Shown: piece by piece, positions 16,836 through 25,503 of the stretch
Layout: each line of letters opens with the position of its first letter
Numbering within the stretch: position 1 is the stretch's first letter
Assembly: GCF_030238365.1 (NCBI RefSeq)
Contig: NZ_JASSOT010000061.1
Location: forward strand, 168,142-232,141
From: Lelliottia wanjuensis
GTDB lineage: Bacteria; Pseudomonadota; Gammaproteobacteria; Enterobacterales; Enterobacteriaceae
Direction of reading: 5' to 3'
Length of the DNA stretch: 64,000 nt
Made by a program: the position numbers and the translations under genes
The notes under the pieces: model-generated
Databases searched by the model: none
What the model was told of the DNA's origin: nothing
The model's input: only the letters and a program-made list of their open reading frames with translations

Positions 16836-17742
16836 TTCGACTGGCTTCATCACTGCGCCTGTCGTACAACGCGGTAGTACTGATATCTCTGTGCCCCGCT
16901 AACTGACGCACAATGTTGACATCAGCGCCCTGCTCCAGCAGCCGGGTAATGAAAGTTCTGCGCAGGTCATGCGGAGTGAACGCTTCCAGCCCCGCTACTT
17001 CAGCTAACTGGTCAAGAATGACGGTAACACCTGCTGGTGTCAGCGCCTTCTGACCTACAAGCCCACTGCGGCAGATACCGGTGAATATTGCGTTACCGTT
17101 GCCCTTAGCCTTCAGCCACGCCTGTATCGCACGGGCAACCATGGGCGACACTGTAATCTGACGATGCTTTCGCCCTTTTCCCTGCCGTACCGTCAGTGTC
17201 TGCGTTTTCGGGCAATAGTCCTTTATATCCAGCGCGACAAGCTCGCCAACGCGCAACCCCGCACCACACAGCGTAAGAACAATAGCTTTATCTCTCAACT
17301 GGCGTAACTTTTGCGGATGCGCTTTCGTTGCCTCAATCAACCTTTTCACTTCTTCCCTGTTCAGCGCCCTCCCTTTATTACCGCTGTCGCCTTTAACGCG
17401 CTTCACCGTCTTAATGCGAGCAAGAGAATCAGCATCCAGCAGTTGCAGGTTGAAAGCCGTCTGGGTGACACCTTTCAGTGCCGCCAGTACCATATTGACC
17501 GTCGCCACAGCGTAAGTATTGTCCAGCAGGGTCGCCCTGACTTTAGCCACGTGCTCATAGCGTAACTGCGTCCAGTCATAACTATGGGCCGTTCCGTTAT
17601 GCTGGAGTATGGCAGCACTCAGATTTAACAGACTCAACATGCTTTTTCTTCCGCTGACGGCAAGCCCGTTGAGATACACGTCTACCACGCTGGTTTCCTG
17701 CTGCTGCGCTGCTAATTTCAGTCGGCTCATAGTTAGTCTCAT
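16810..17742 (-). CDS. Tyrosine recombinase (XerC/XerD-like)
   Basis: 310 residues; the second ATG at 17730 is an alternative start. An N-terminal SAM-like domain (about 15-105) is followed by the catalytic domain with R164 (AGLRVGE), the HDLR box H258/R261, H284 (LAGHRD) and Y293 (ALYDRR): the full catalytic set. Such recombinases integrate or resolve mobile elements. It ends the Rep/AlpA module and converges with the 174-residue gene. Its GC content is higher than that of the genes to its left, closer to the RadC gene that follows, so it may belong to the adjacent module instead. Confidence 0.88.
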   Translation of the reverse strand: MRLTMSRLKLAAQQQETSVVDVYLNGLAVSGRKSMLSLLNLSAAILQHNGTAHSYDWTQLRYEHVAKVRATLLDNTYAVATVNMVLAALKGVTQTAFNLQLLDADSLARIKTVKRVKGDSGNKGRALNREEVKRLIEATKAHPQKLRQLRDKAIVLTLCGAGLRVGELVALDIKDYCPKTQTLTVRQGKGRKHRQITVSPMVARAIQAWLKAKGNGNAIFTGICRSGLVGQKALTPAGVTVILDQLAEVAGLEAFTPHDLRRTFITRLLEQGADVNIVRQLAGHRDISTTALYDRRSDEASRIISSCLCF

Positions 17743-17767
17743 TAATACATGTTAAACCAAGTTACTT

Positions 17768-18211
17768 TCACACCAGCCCAAGTTCGGCCATCGAAACTGT
17801 TTGATCGCCGGCAACGATAAAGTGGTCGAGAACCCTCACATCCAGCAGTTCCATAGCCAGTTTAATTTTTTGAGTTATCCGCTTATCGGCATCGCTGGGT
17901 GAGGCTTCGTTACTGGGGTGGTTGTGGACGAGGATGAGTGCTGCGGCATTGTGCTGGATAGTGGCTTTGATGATTTCTCTGGGGTAAACCACCGTCTGGC
18001 TTAATGTTCCCTGAAACAACTCATGGAAAGCCAGGACTCTGTGCTGGTTATCAAGCAAGAATACGCCAAACACTTCTCTTTCATATTGCGCCAGCCGGAA
18101 CAGCAAATAGTCACGTACATCATCAGGTGAAAGCAGTTTGCGTCCTTTCCGTACCTGTCGCGCAAGTATGCGTTTGGCTTGCTGGATAACAGCCTGATCA
18201 TTCGGACTCAT
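17768..18211 (-). CDS. RadC-family JAB domain protein
   Basis: 147 residues, the short form common on genomic islands and plasmids. The JAB/MPN metal-binding motif is complete: a Glu in the YEREVFGVFLLD region, LVHNHPSN (His-x-His) and SPSDADKRIT (Ser-x7-Asp). Despite the name it has no proven role in DNA repair. Its start overlaps the stop of the C39-like gene by four bases, so the two are translated together, and the recombinase follows 25 bp downstream. Confidence 0.9.
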   Translation of the reverse strand: MSPNDQAVIQQAKRILARQVRKGRKLLSPDDVRDYLLFRLAQYEREVFGVFLLDNQHRVLAFHELFQGTLSQTVVYPREIIKATIQHNAAALILVHNHPSNEASPSDADKRITQKIKLAMELLDVRVLDHFIVAGDQTVSMAELGLV

Positions 18212-18741
18212 GAGTTCACCTCTCCACGCTCAATAAAATAGATACCATCCGGGTAAAGCTGGAGTTTCCCTTCCTCATAGCGAAGTGAGTATCTGCTACG
18301 TGCTTTTTTCCTGTAACTGCTGCTGTCAAAGAAATATAAGTTTTGACTATCTGCATGAATAACAACTGACCAGTGAAATTGATCGCGTATGATTATTGCC
18401 CTGCTGTCGTTGCCCTCTAAATAAGACTGGATAGCGCGAAGAATTCTTGTCTTACTCAATGAACTTTGTGATTTGAAAGGTTGAGTGACCGTGACAGGGT
18501 ATTTTCTGTATCGACTCTGAGAAAGGTCATTCAGCAATATATCCATTTGCGCGGAACCCATACCAGTAGTTAAACATTCAATAAGAGGCCAGTGCTGGCT
18601 ATAACGTTGCAACAATGATTTGAATAATGTCTTTCTTTTTATTTTATTCCCATACAGCCAGTACATCATATTGGCTATACTATAAAAACCACATAAACAA
18701 TCCAGATCGCCCTGCCGTGATGGCGTTACTTTATTTTTCAT
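18208..18741 (-). CDS. C39-like papain-fold protein
   Basis: 177 residues. RQGDLDCLCGFYSIANMM gives the Gln and Cys of a papain-type active site, FHWSVVIHAD gives the His, and YFFDSSSY the Asp. This is the layout of C39-like cysteine peptidases. There is no signal peptide, so it acts in the cytoplasm. Four-base overlap with radC indicates co-translation. A protease coupled to an island RadC could belong to a defence or regulatory pair; no substrate can be named. Confidence 0.6.
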   Translation of the reverse strand: MKNKVTPSRQGDLDCLCGFYSIANMMYWLYGNKIKRKTLFKSLLQRYSQHWPLIECLTTGMGSAQMDILLNDLSQSRYRKYPVTVTQPFKSQSSLSKTRILRAIQSYLEGNDSRAIIIRDQFHWSVVIHADSQNLYFFDSSSYRKKARSRYSLRYEEGKLQLYPDGIYFIERGEVNS

Positions 18742-18823
18742 TGCTGATTCGCATCTTACTCATGACGTCATGATACTTATTTTTCGCGCGGGTTACTTCA
18801 CTTAATCTTTATACTGCTATTAG

Positions 18824-19249
18824 TTAATCCCATGATGTTATCACAGTATATATTTTCGTTTTCCAGTATCGAATAAAATTTCGCTGCCACAGCTCAAATA
18901 ATTCTTCTCCGTCTTCAATCTGCATATCACCCATCATAAAGTGCCATACATAGCCATGTGACCAGCTCACATCAAACTCCTTTTCCAGCTCTGGGTATGG
19001 ATGTCCCATGTAGCTAAAGTCTGTCAGATAATCGAAATGCCATTCTTCATTTCGTTTTATCAGCCTGATTTCAACAGGATGAAACCCACCACTTTCACTG
19101 GAATAGTCATCATCGCGAAAGTTAATGACAACAGACCTTGATGCTGAATAATCAGGCCATTGGGATAATTCGCTGTAGATGGCATTAATAAAAGCGGGAC
19201 TGATGGGCAAATTTATATTGGATTGATGGATAAGCATTTCAGCTTTCAT
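18824..19249 (-). CDS. DUF2787 family protein
   Basis: 141 residues with the DUF2787 pattern: SVVINFRDDDYSSESGGFHP, VEIRL, DFSYMGHPYPELEKE and a Trp-rich FELWQRNFIRYW near the end. Members are common on plasmids, ICEs and genomic islands, and their function is unknown. It stands alone, 82 bp upstream of the C39-like gene on the same strand. Confidence 0.85.
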   Translation of the reverse strand: MKAEMLIHQSNINLPISPAFINAIYSELSQWPDYSASRSVVINFRDDDYSSESGGFHPVEIRLIKRNEEWHFDYLTDFSYMGHPYPELEKEFDVSWSHGYVWHFMMGDMQIEDGEELFELWQRNFIRYWKTKIYTVITSWD

Positions 19250-19497
19250 TGTGCGTTTTCCAGTTAATTTGATTTATACGTATAGCTGTAATAAACCATT
19301 ATGGTTTCAGTCAGAATTAAAGTTATACGTTGAATATCAAGCATATTAATAATGCAATGATACTGACTTGAATATAAATATAACCAGCCAGTGACGCACA
19401 CATTAGCAACAAATAAATTTCAAAGCAAATAATTTCACAAAGAAACCATTTGCTCATTGATAATATCTAGAGGGCATTTTAATTAAACAACGAGGGA

Positions 19498-19878
19498 TTA
19501 TTTAGTATTCAGGGATAATTCAGCCGCTACCTGTTCCATAACTATTTTCAGCATTTTCTCGCGTGAAGAAGGCTTCATTGTTTTGAAGAGCTGAATCCAG
19601 AGATTTAATTGTTCATCACCATTAGCATGCACGTCCTGCTTTTTACTTCTTTCAGTTTTCAGACTCATTCCCGCAGCACTGATATGGTACACAAACCCCT
19701 TATGACCGGTTCGTTTCCTCTTTAACTCCGGGTGCATCTCCGCCAGCTTCTCCAGACGTAAACGCGCACCTCGTGCTGTTGAGGGCATTCCTTCCCTGCC
19801 TGCAAATCCCTCAGCCGTCAGCCACTGATCTGCATCATCGTTAATGGACAAGGTAGAAAACGGTGTTTGTTCGGTCAT
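19498..19878 (-). CDS. Mu-type HTH DNA-binding protein
   Basis: 126 residues from the ATG at 19878 with GGA upstream; the frame extends to 19974, but that part is Cys-rich and implausible. ADQWLTAEGFAGREGMPST followed by ARGARLRLEKLAE matches the N-terminal winged helix of phage Mu transposase and repressor ('W-x-T-A-x-E-x-A-G-x-x-G-x-P-S-T-x-R-G-x-R'). It is divergent from the Ner-like gene, again a Mu-like partner. Regulation of this divergent pair is the likely role. Confidence 0.65.
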   Translation of the reverse strand: MTEQTPFSTLSINDDADQWLTAEGFAGREGMPSTARGARLRLEKLAEMHPELKRKRTGHKGFVYHISAAGMSLKTERSKKQDVHANGDEQLNLWIQLFKTMKPSSREKMLKIVMEQVAAELSLNTK

Positions 19879-20010
19879 AAGTTTTCCATAAAAATACATC
19901 AGAATATCAATGCATTGGCAAAATAAGCACAAATACCCACAATGGGAATATTGAAAACTTCCGTTAGTTCCCATTTAATGTTCACGTACTAAGTAAATGG
20001 AGTTAATACC

Positions 20011-20304
20011 GTGAATAACATAACAGCATCGCAAAAAAGGCGATCAAAAGGAACCCTCCAGGACTGGCACAGGGCCGATATCGTGGCAGAACTTCGCAAG
20101 CGTGGAATCAGCCTTTCGCAGCTATCACGCGAACAAGGGCTGGCCTCCAGAACACTGAACAATGCCTTTGAACGCCACTATCCCAAGGCTGAAAGCATTA
20201 TTGCCAGGGCTCTGGACATGGTTCCTGAACAATTGTGGCCAAGCCGCTATACAGGTAAATCCCCCAAAAGAACTGTAGTTTTGGATAAAAAGGATCAGAA
20301 ATGA
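20011..20304 (+). CDS. Ner/Nlp-family winged HTH regulator
   Basis: 97 residues. DWHRADIVAELRKRGISLS, QLSREQGLASRTLNNAF and DMVPEQLWPSRY give the Ner/SfsB pattern exactly. Ner proteins of Mu-like phages repress early transcription. The stop overlaps the start of the next gene (20301) by four bases, so the pair is coupled. It faces away from the Mu-type HTH gene. Confidence 0.9.
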   Translation: MNNITASQKRRSKGTLQDWHRADIVAELRKRGISLSQLSREQGLASRTLNNAFERHYPKAESIIARALDMVPEQLWPSRYTGKSPKRTVVLDKKDQK

Positions 20305-20831
20305 CAATCAGCATCAGGGACGTTGTAGAAAGCTTTGAATACCTGTTTGGTTCCTTCTACCGCAAAGAATTTATCAAGACGCATCACTTCAATAAGGGTA
20401 ACGAAAGGGAACTTTTACCACTGGTGAGATGGTATCTTTTAGGTCGCTATGACGACCGTGTATACCCCGAGTTTAAAGCCCGTCTTCAGGGAAGTCTTAC
20501 AGGGAGTGGTTACATTGACTTTGTGATTGGCGACATCGCCGTTGAGTTTGCCGTTCGCAGCGCAACAGCCTCTAAAGCATCGATATCAGCAACAGTCCAG
20601 ACTACCGAAATGAAGGAGCTCATGAAGTATGACGGTAAAGCATTACTGGTCTTATTCGACTTCTCTGACTCTTCTTACAGCGAACCAGAGATCGATGAGT
20701 TTCGGTACATCCCCTCATTAGGCAAGGGAAATCACAAATGCTCTGCATTTAATTTAGCCTACTTCTATATTGCCAGAAGAAGGCCATTTGAACTGGCAGG
20801 ATCTCAAAGAATATCCGTATTTACTGATTAA
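20301..20831 (+). CDS. Hypothetical protein coupled to the Ner-like regulator (possible nuclease fold)
   Basis: 176 residues. GSGYIDFVIGDIAVEFAVR has the spacing of a PD-(D/E)xK nuclease core: an Asp at the start of one strand and a Glu-x-(Lys/Ala) on the next, though the Lys is replaced by Ala. KALLVLFDFSDSSYSEP continues an alpha/beta pattern. It is translationally coupled to the Ner-like gene through a four-base overlap and followed 10 bp later by a lipoprotein gene. Family not recognised; nuclease activity is only a possibility. Confidence 0.5.
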   Translation: MTISIRDVVESFEYLFGSFYRKEFIKTHHFNKGNERELLPLVRWYLLGRYDDRVYPEFKARLQGSLTGSGYIDFVIGDIAVEFAVRSATASKASISATVQTTEMKELMKYDGKALLVLFDFSDSSYSEPEIDEFRYIPSLGKGNHKCSAFNLAYFYIARRRPFELAGSQRISVFTD

Positions 20832-20841
20832 GGAAGTCTTA

Positions 20842-21189
20842 ATGAAAAAGGTCTTAATATTAGGAAGTATGATTCTGTTATCGGGCTGCGGCGATAATAC
20901 ACCTAAATGTAATAGCGATGATACTTTAGATACTCTTAGAAGTGTTATAAGCCAAAATAAAGGGCTTTGGGAAAATCTATCAATAGACAATATTAGGACA
21001 GTAAAAAAAGATGCTAGCGTGGGTATTGGCTATTGTGCAGCAGATATATCATACACAATAAAAGCAACTCCTAAGACAGCATTTATCGGTATAACAGAGG
21101 ATACTAATTTTAATAGCGCCATTACCTTTACAACTCAGTTAACGGATGATGGTAAAAATATCTATGTAAATGTATGGGGATTGCAATAA
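20842..21189 (+). CDS. Small lipoprotein
   Basis: 115 residues from the ATG at 20842, preceded by AAGGAAG; the longer frame to 20770 overlaps the upstream gene and is rejected. MKKVLILGSMILLSGCGD is a lipoprotein signal peptide with lipobox LSGC. The mature part is about 98 residues with two further Cys and no known domain. It is followed 22 bp later by a secreted protein gene, so the two probably act together in the envelope. Family not recognised. Confidence 0.7.
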   Translation: MKKVLILGSMILLSGCGDNTPKCNSDDTLDTLRSVISQNKGLWENLSIDNIRTVKKDASVGIGYCAADISYTIKATPKTAFIGITEDTNFNSAITFTTQLTDDGKNIYVNVWGLQ

Positions 21190-21211
21190 TCCATTTAACG
21201 AAAGGTGAAAA

Positions 21212-21637
21212 ATGAAAAGAACATTTTTAATAATTCTGATGGCATTTGCGTTACATGCACAGGCAGCAGAGTTACATCGAATTGCAGATCTTAATGAACA
21301 AAAAACTTCTGACAATGCTGGAGTATTTACCAAAGGATCCTGGAACAATCTGAAAATCCAGTTAAATGGCTCACCAGATCCCAACAATGTAGATTTAGCA
21401 ATGTATGGAACATGTAATATTGAGATGGATAAATCCAGCTACACACATAACGTAATAAAGGCAAAAGAAGGATACAGTATTCATGAATACACCTTTAACG
21501 AAAATACCTGCAATGTGAAGGTCGAAATACTGAATAGAAAGCCACAGGAAGCCCGAGTGACCACAACTGATGCTTGCCAGAGTTTTTGTGGTGCTCAGGG
21601 AGCCATACACACTGTCTTGGATGGCTATTATCGCTAA
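21212..21637 (+). CDS. Secreted hypothetical protein
   Basis: 141 residues, preceded by GAAAGG. MKRTFLIILMAFALHAQAAE is a Sec signal peptide with an AQA-A cleavage site. The mature protein of about 122 residues has four Cys near the centre and end (YGTCNIEM, ENTCNV, DACQSFCGAQG), suggesting disulfides in the periplasm. It follows the lipoprotein gene. Family not recognised; a periplasmic partner or immunity role is possible but unproved. Confidence 0.65.
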   Translation: MKRTFLIILMAFALHAQAAELHRIADLNEQKTSDNAGVFTKGSWNNLKIQLNGSPDPNNVDLAMYGTCNIEMDKSSYTHNVIKAKEGYSIHEYTFNENTCNVKVEILNRKPQEARVTTTDACQSFCGAQGAIHTVLDGYYR

Positions 21638-21679
21638 CGGAAGCAACGCCGGGGGTGAATTTAGCCCCCTTCTCTTTGT

Positions 21680-22492
21680 ATGAGACTAAAAATGATAGAA
21701 CGCCTATCCCTCACAAATATACCTCCATTCTGCACATCGACACTGGAGTTTTCGCAGATTAACATTATCTATGGTGAATCAGATCATTTTCTGCGACTGC
21801 TATATATCCTCAGGAAATTCATTACTTCCCCATATAGCAATGACACCTTACATGATCATATCGCTTATTTATTAGGCAATACTGACTATAATATCAATCT
21901 GTCTTACGAAGGGAAAATACTGGAAGCAACACCAGCAAACACACTTTATAGGCAATCGAATGCCCTGCCTCCTGTTTACTTACCCTACACGGGGCTAATT
22001 CAACTTCATAGATTGTTGAACCAGCATGATATGGACATAGAGCAAATATACAAGGACATGATGGTGTTAATGAACCGAAGATCGGTAAGTAACAGAACAG
22101 ATAGCCGCATTTACGATTCATATCTTTTCATGCTGCACAAATGCCAGGCATTGCTAGATGGGCATGGATTTTATGATTCCAGATGCGCTCAGTTTACATT
22201 TAAGAAAAATGGGGTTGAGCAACCGTTGCACTGGATGAACTCAACCGATAATGTATTAGCAAGCCTTGAATGGTTGATACAGAAAGGGGGATTGTTGGAT
22301 GAAGGATGCCTATTTTGGGGACAAGTTAACATATGCAATACACATCTACTCTGCGAGTTAATCGATACAATCAGCTCCCGAAACCAGATATTTTTGACAA
22401 CGACAAATAATAATATATTAAGCTCTTTGATAACGGAGTTATCCAACGATAAGTTAGCAGTATTTAACTGCAAAGATCTTATCGCGATGTAA
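21680..22492 (+). CDS. Degenerate AAA/OLD-like ATPase fold protein
   Basis: 270 residues (an ATG four codons later is an alternative start). The N-terminus MIERLSLTNIPPF followed by LEFSQINIIYGESDHFLRLL aligns with AAA-15/OLD ATPases ('I-x-x-L-x-L-x-N-x-x-x-F ... L-x-F-x-x-I-N-I-I-Y-G-x-N-G-x-G-K-S'), but the Walker A residues are gone (GESDHFLRLL). The end, GCLFWGQVNICNTHL then IFLTTTNNNILSSL, matches Walker B and the H-loop, again without the Asp-Glu and His. The fold seems kept and ATP hydrolysis lost. The neighbouring 216-residue gene follows by 34 bp. Confidence 0.55.
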   Translation: MRLKMIERLSLTNIPPFCTSTLEFSQINIIYGESDHFLRLLYILRKFITSPYSNDTLHDHIAYLLGNTDYNINLSYEGKILEATPANTLYRQSNALPPVYLPYTGLIQLHRLLNQHDMDIEQIYKDMMVLMNRRSVSNRTDSRIYDSYLFMLHKCQALLDGHGFYDSRCAQFTFKKNGVEQPLHWMNSTDNVLASLEWLIQKGGLLDEGCLFWGQVNICNTHLLCELIDTISSRNQIFLTTTNNNILSSLITELSNDKLAVFNCKDLIAM

Positions 22493-22526
22493 TCCCTTCT
22501 TCATATAAAAACATTAAGGCTACAAG

Positions 22527-23177
22527 ATGGATATTTTTGAAGAAATGAAAAAGGCTACATTAGCTCGTATTATGAAAGCTAAGAATCTCAATTCTGAAGA
22601 AGAGTGGTTGAAATATTACCTTCACGGGCATCATTTTGGTTTATCCACTACTGCCTATGACCACTTCATTGATAAACCTAAACTTGATTTAGGTATCAAA
22701 TTCCCTGATAACATTATCTGTATTAAGACGGATGATTGTTTCTTCCCAAAAGAATTCCAGCAAAATCCGTGTCAAGAGATTGTCATTTTAGATACGGATA
22801 AACAGCAGGTGCTGTATTACCTATTGTGTATAGGGCAGGCTGATACGGTATGTCCTCTATCTTGGCATATTGCTGAACCTCGCTATGATGAAATCCTCAG
22901 TAAAATTGGGTTAATTATCCTCCAATATGTGTTAGGTCAACATGTATTGTGTATCGACCATCGTAACATGTATTCGGGTAACATTTATTATTGGCACGGT
23001 ATTATCAGAGCATTAAGTGAGAAAGGCTATCATGTATATAGCATAGTTGCTCCTGACAAAGCTGTAGATCATATTGATTTTGCAAGGGCACACCCTATCA
23101 CTCAGCAGAATATGCGCGGCAATTTCATTGAAAAATTAGCGTCGGTAGATAATTATTGTTTTCTTATCAAAGAATAA
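22527..23177 (+). CDS. Hypothetical protein
   Basis: 216 residues, no signal peptide or membrane helix. It has a mixed composition with LHGHHFGLSTTAYDHF near 50 and IVILDTDKQQVLYYLLCIG near 100. It follows the degenerate ATPase gene on the same strand with only a weak ribosome binding site. The pair probably forms one functional unit. I do not recognise the family. About 530 bp follow without a clear intact gene. Confidence 0.5.
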   Translation: MDIFEEMKKATLARIMKAKNLNSEEEWLKYYLHGHHFGLSTTAYDHFIDKPKLDLGIKFPDNIICIKTDDCFFPKEFQQNPCQEIVILDTDKQQVLYYLLCIGQADTVCPLSWHIAEPRYDEILSKIGLIILQYVLGQHVLCIDHRNMYSGNIYYWHGIIRALSEKGYHVYSIVAPDKAVDHIDFARAHPITQQNMRGNFIEKLASVDNYCFLIKE

Positions 23178-23308
23178 AAAACAACCAGAATAGATGGCAA
23201 ACTGTTAATAGTGTAAAATTTCCATCACCTATTAAAAACAAAATTAATTTAACCTTAGTAACATCGGCCGATATTTATCGTAATACTTTGAACGTTTCAC
23301 CATCTCAT

Positions 23309-23503
23309 TTAAAGGGAAGAATAAAAATCACTGAAAGCAACTCCTGGATATTTTTTTCTCACTTCTGCTAGTAATCCATACAGAGTATTGTTTGAGTTAC
23401 CCAACATTGCATTTGCACTAAGAACTTGCTGGAATGTGGGAGGTATATTAACACCACCATCAATCGCAGATTGAAGCAACGACAGTATTGGTCCATTACC
23501 CAC
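23309..23503 (-). pseudogene. Possible C-terminal gene fragment
   Basis: A 64-codon frame (GTG start, no ribosome binding site) reads protein-like: ILSLLQSAIDGGVNIPPTF, LSANAMLGNSNNTLYGLLAE, ending FSDFYSSL. Composition is plausible for a real protein end, and the frame stays open a little upstream of the GTG. It lies in an otherwise gene-free stretch (23178-23710). No parent gene is visible in the window, so this is a guess. Confidence 0.25.
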
Positions 23504-23710
23504 TGCACTATGCCTCGCTTAGGGCGATGATTTCCGCCAGCGTTGTCGTACTATGCAGAACATAACAACCTGTTCAAATGACTTCAAGTTTGGCTCTGAT
23601 GATAGTTAAAATCTACAGGTCACTTTCCCGCTTGAGTGTTACTGCTCATTGGCGATAAACTGGACATTGAGGTTGGTTCCAGCTTTCATATACAAGGATT
23701 ATTCGGCATT

Positions 23711-24772
23711 ATGGCTGAGTTAAAGATAGTAAAAGATTGGGGTGGTTTTGAAAAATTTATAGCTCAGATCCACGAAGATGGCGATGTTATCGTTCAACAT
23801 AACCAAACACTTACAGGTAAATCTGGAGCCTCAAGGCAAATAGACGTTGTAGTAACGGTACAAAAGGGACCATATGAATATCTAACTCTTATCGAATGTA
23901 AATTTTGGAATAGCTCAGTTAAACGTGAACAAATAGATGTGCTCTGGGCAAGTATGCAAGATCTAAATGCGTCTAAAGGTGCATTTTTCACCACAAAAGG
24001 GTTTCAAAAAGGAGCACAAAAATATGCAGAATCGAAAGGGATCTCTTTATATAAAGTACGAGAAATAACTGATGATGAATGGGGGAAACCAGGAAGAGTA
24101 ATAGATATTTACCTTCAGGTCATTCAACGCACTGTCAGAAATTTCGTACCCGAAGTAAATGGTATTGCTGCTATCAACGGTGCAAAATTGCCAGCATCTG
24201 ATGCCCCACTTCCAATAAATATTTCGTTGGGTGATGACAACAGCAGTTGTATGATAGTTTCTGAGCATAAAAAGAAGTATTCTACATTCGAAGCATTGAT
24301 TACTCATCATAGCTTAGAGGTTATGAAGATTTATCTTGCAAATCCACCTCTCATAAATAGCGGTGAAGAATGTGTCCGTTACCTCTTATATCCGGTTAAT
24401 CTATTATTCCCCAAAAACATTATTATCAAACAAAACTCATTTTTATTTAAAATGCCAAAAATATCATTTGAAGTTGGGATTAAAGTCCATCAATCTCGTA
24501 TAATTGTCGATCGTAGTTCCAAACTTGCATATGCCCTCGCTGTCGTAGATTGTATAAATAAGAAAACCTTTGCAGTAAGTAAAGCCTTAGATCAGCCGAA
24601 ACCTATTTGGACCCCATTGATTAATCATGACAAAATACAAGTTCAAAGCGGTTCAGATGAGAAACCTATTATCAACGGCAGCATTTTAGCCGTATCTATT
24701 AAAAATTTCTTCAGTCCAGATGAAATGGATGGACTCACGCCAACTGAACTGCGCCGATATGATATGATATGA
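23711..24772 (+). CDS. Mrr-like restriction endonuclease family protein
   Basis: 353 residues from the ATG at 23711; the 25 extra codons up to 23636 have no similarity to the family. The N-terminal 130 residues are an Mrr_cat-like PD-(D/E)xK domain: GFEKFIAQIHEDGDVIV, GASRQIDVVV (catalytic Asp), YLTLIECKFW (Glu-x-Lys), then QIDVLWASMQDLNASKGAFF and GFQKGAQKYAESKGI. The rest is of unknown role. It likely cuts foreign DNA or is a solitary defence nuclease. The stop codon lies inside a GATAT tandem repeat, so the C-terminus may vary. Confidence 0.75.
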   Translation: MAELKIVKDWGGFEKFIAQIHEDGDVIVQHNQTLTGKSGASRQIDVVVTVQKGPYEYLTLIECKFWNSSVKREQIDVLWASMQDLNASKGAFFTTKGFQKGAQKYAESKGISLYKVREITDDEWGKPGRVIDIYLQVIQRTVRNFVPEVNGIAAINGAKLPASDAPLPINISLGDDNSSCMIVSEHKKKYSTFEALITHHSLEVMKIYLANPPLINSGEECVRYLLYPVNLLFPKNIIIKQNSFLFKMPKISFEVGIKVHQSRIIVDRSSKLAYALAVVDCINKKTFAVSKALDQPKPIWTPLINHDKIQVQSGSDEKPIINGSILAVSIKNFFSPDEMDGLTPTELRRYDMI

Positions 24773-24775
24773 TAT
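24756..24775 (+). repeat. GATAT pentanucleotide repeat (four copies) at the end of the Mrr-like gene
   Basis: Four perfect GATAT copies followed by GATGA overlap the last codons and the TGA stop. A change of one unit (5 bp) shifts the frame and would change the last residues. Whether this matters for function is unknown. Confidence 0.8.
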
Positions 24776-24855
24776 GATGAATAGTACAGCAGGTTACTGA
24801 TTTAAGATGTAACCGTTTTTTAGTTTCCTGTTGGCATATGATAGGGTTCGGGAGC

Positions 24856-25485
24856 TTATAACTTCCCTGCATTCACAAAGGTCATACATAACTCGGTAGG
24901 AACAATTACGCTTTTCCAGGCCCCGTTGTTCTTTCCCAATCCAGCGTTAACCAGACCGTCCAAAAAAGCCTCATCCATTTCCACTGGTTGATCAGGGGTG
25001 ATGGCTGTAAATGCCGCTAACTCTCCGATATCAAATGAAGGAATACGTTCAAGAGCAACCAGCAAACGCCGAAGAACATCAAAATCAATCTCTTCCCGTG
25101 CGAATGCCTTGAGGAACTCAGCCGCAACTTCAGGCTTATTTTCACTTTCCATCCGCTCGATGATTTCAATCAGCCTTGCGCCAGCCTTGCCAGCGAACTT
25201 ATCGTCTTCATTCAATCGTTCGGTCATATTAATCCGCTCAGCATCAGACAAGTCTGAGAAGTGGGTGAGGAAACGAATAACCTTTTCAGTAAATAGCTGA
25301 TCCCTAACAGAGCTGGCGGCTTTGTATAGGCCAACAGTAGTGCTTACAAAAGGGATAGATTCAAGCACATTTGATTCAATCAAAGAGTCAATACCAAGCT
25401 CGGCGTATTCCTTGCCCAGATCGACTATCACATTAGATTTTAAGGCGCTAACTAATGCGCAGCCACGTTTGGTGTCTTTTGTCAT
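24856..25485 (-). CDS. Hypothetical protein, possibly defence-associated
   Basis: 209 residues from the ATG at 25485 (MTKDTK), six codons inside the longest frame. It is mostly helical: VIVDLGKEYAELGIDSLIE, VLESIPFVSTTVGLYKAASS (a short hydrophobic stretch), then VIRFLTHFSDLSDAER. The first part could contact the membrane; the acidic C-terminal two thirds look like a helical bundle. It is divergent from the SMC-like ATPase gene. Family not recognised with certainty. Confidence 0.5.
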   Translation of the reverse strand: MTKDTKRGCALVSALKSNVIVDLGKEYAELGIDSLIESNVLESIPFVSTTVGLYKAASSVRDQLFTEKVIRFLTHFSDLSDAERINMTERLNEDDKFAGKAGARLIEIIERMESENKPEVAAEFLKAFAREEIDFDVLRRLLVALERIPSFDIGELAAFTAITPDQPVEMDEAFLDGLVNAGLGKNNGAWKSVIVPTELCMTFVNAGKL

Positions 25486-25503
25486 GATTCCCCAGTTACA
25501 CAT

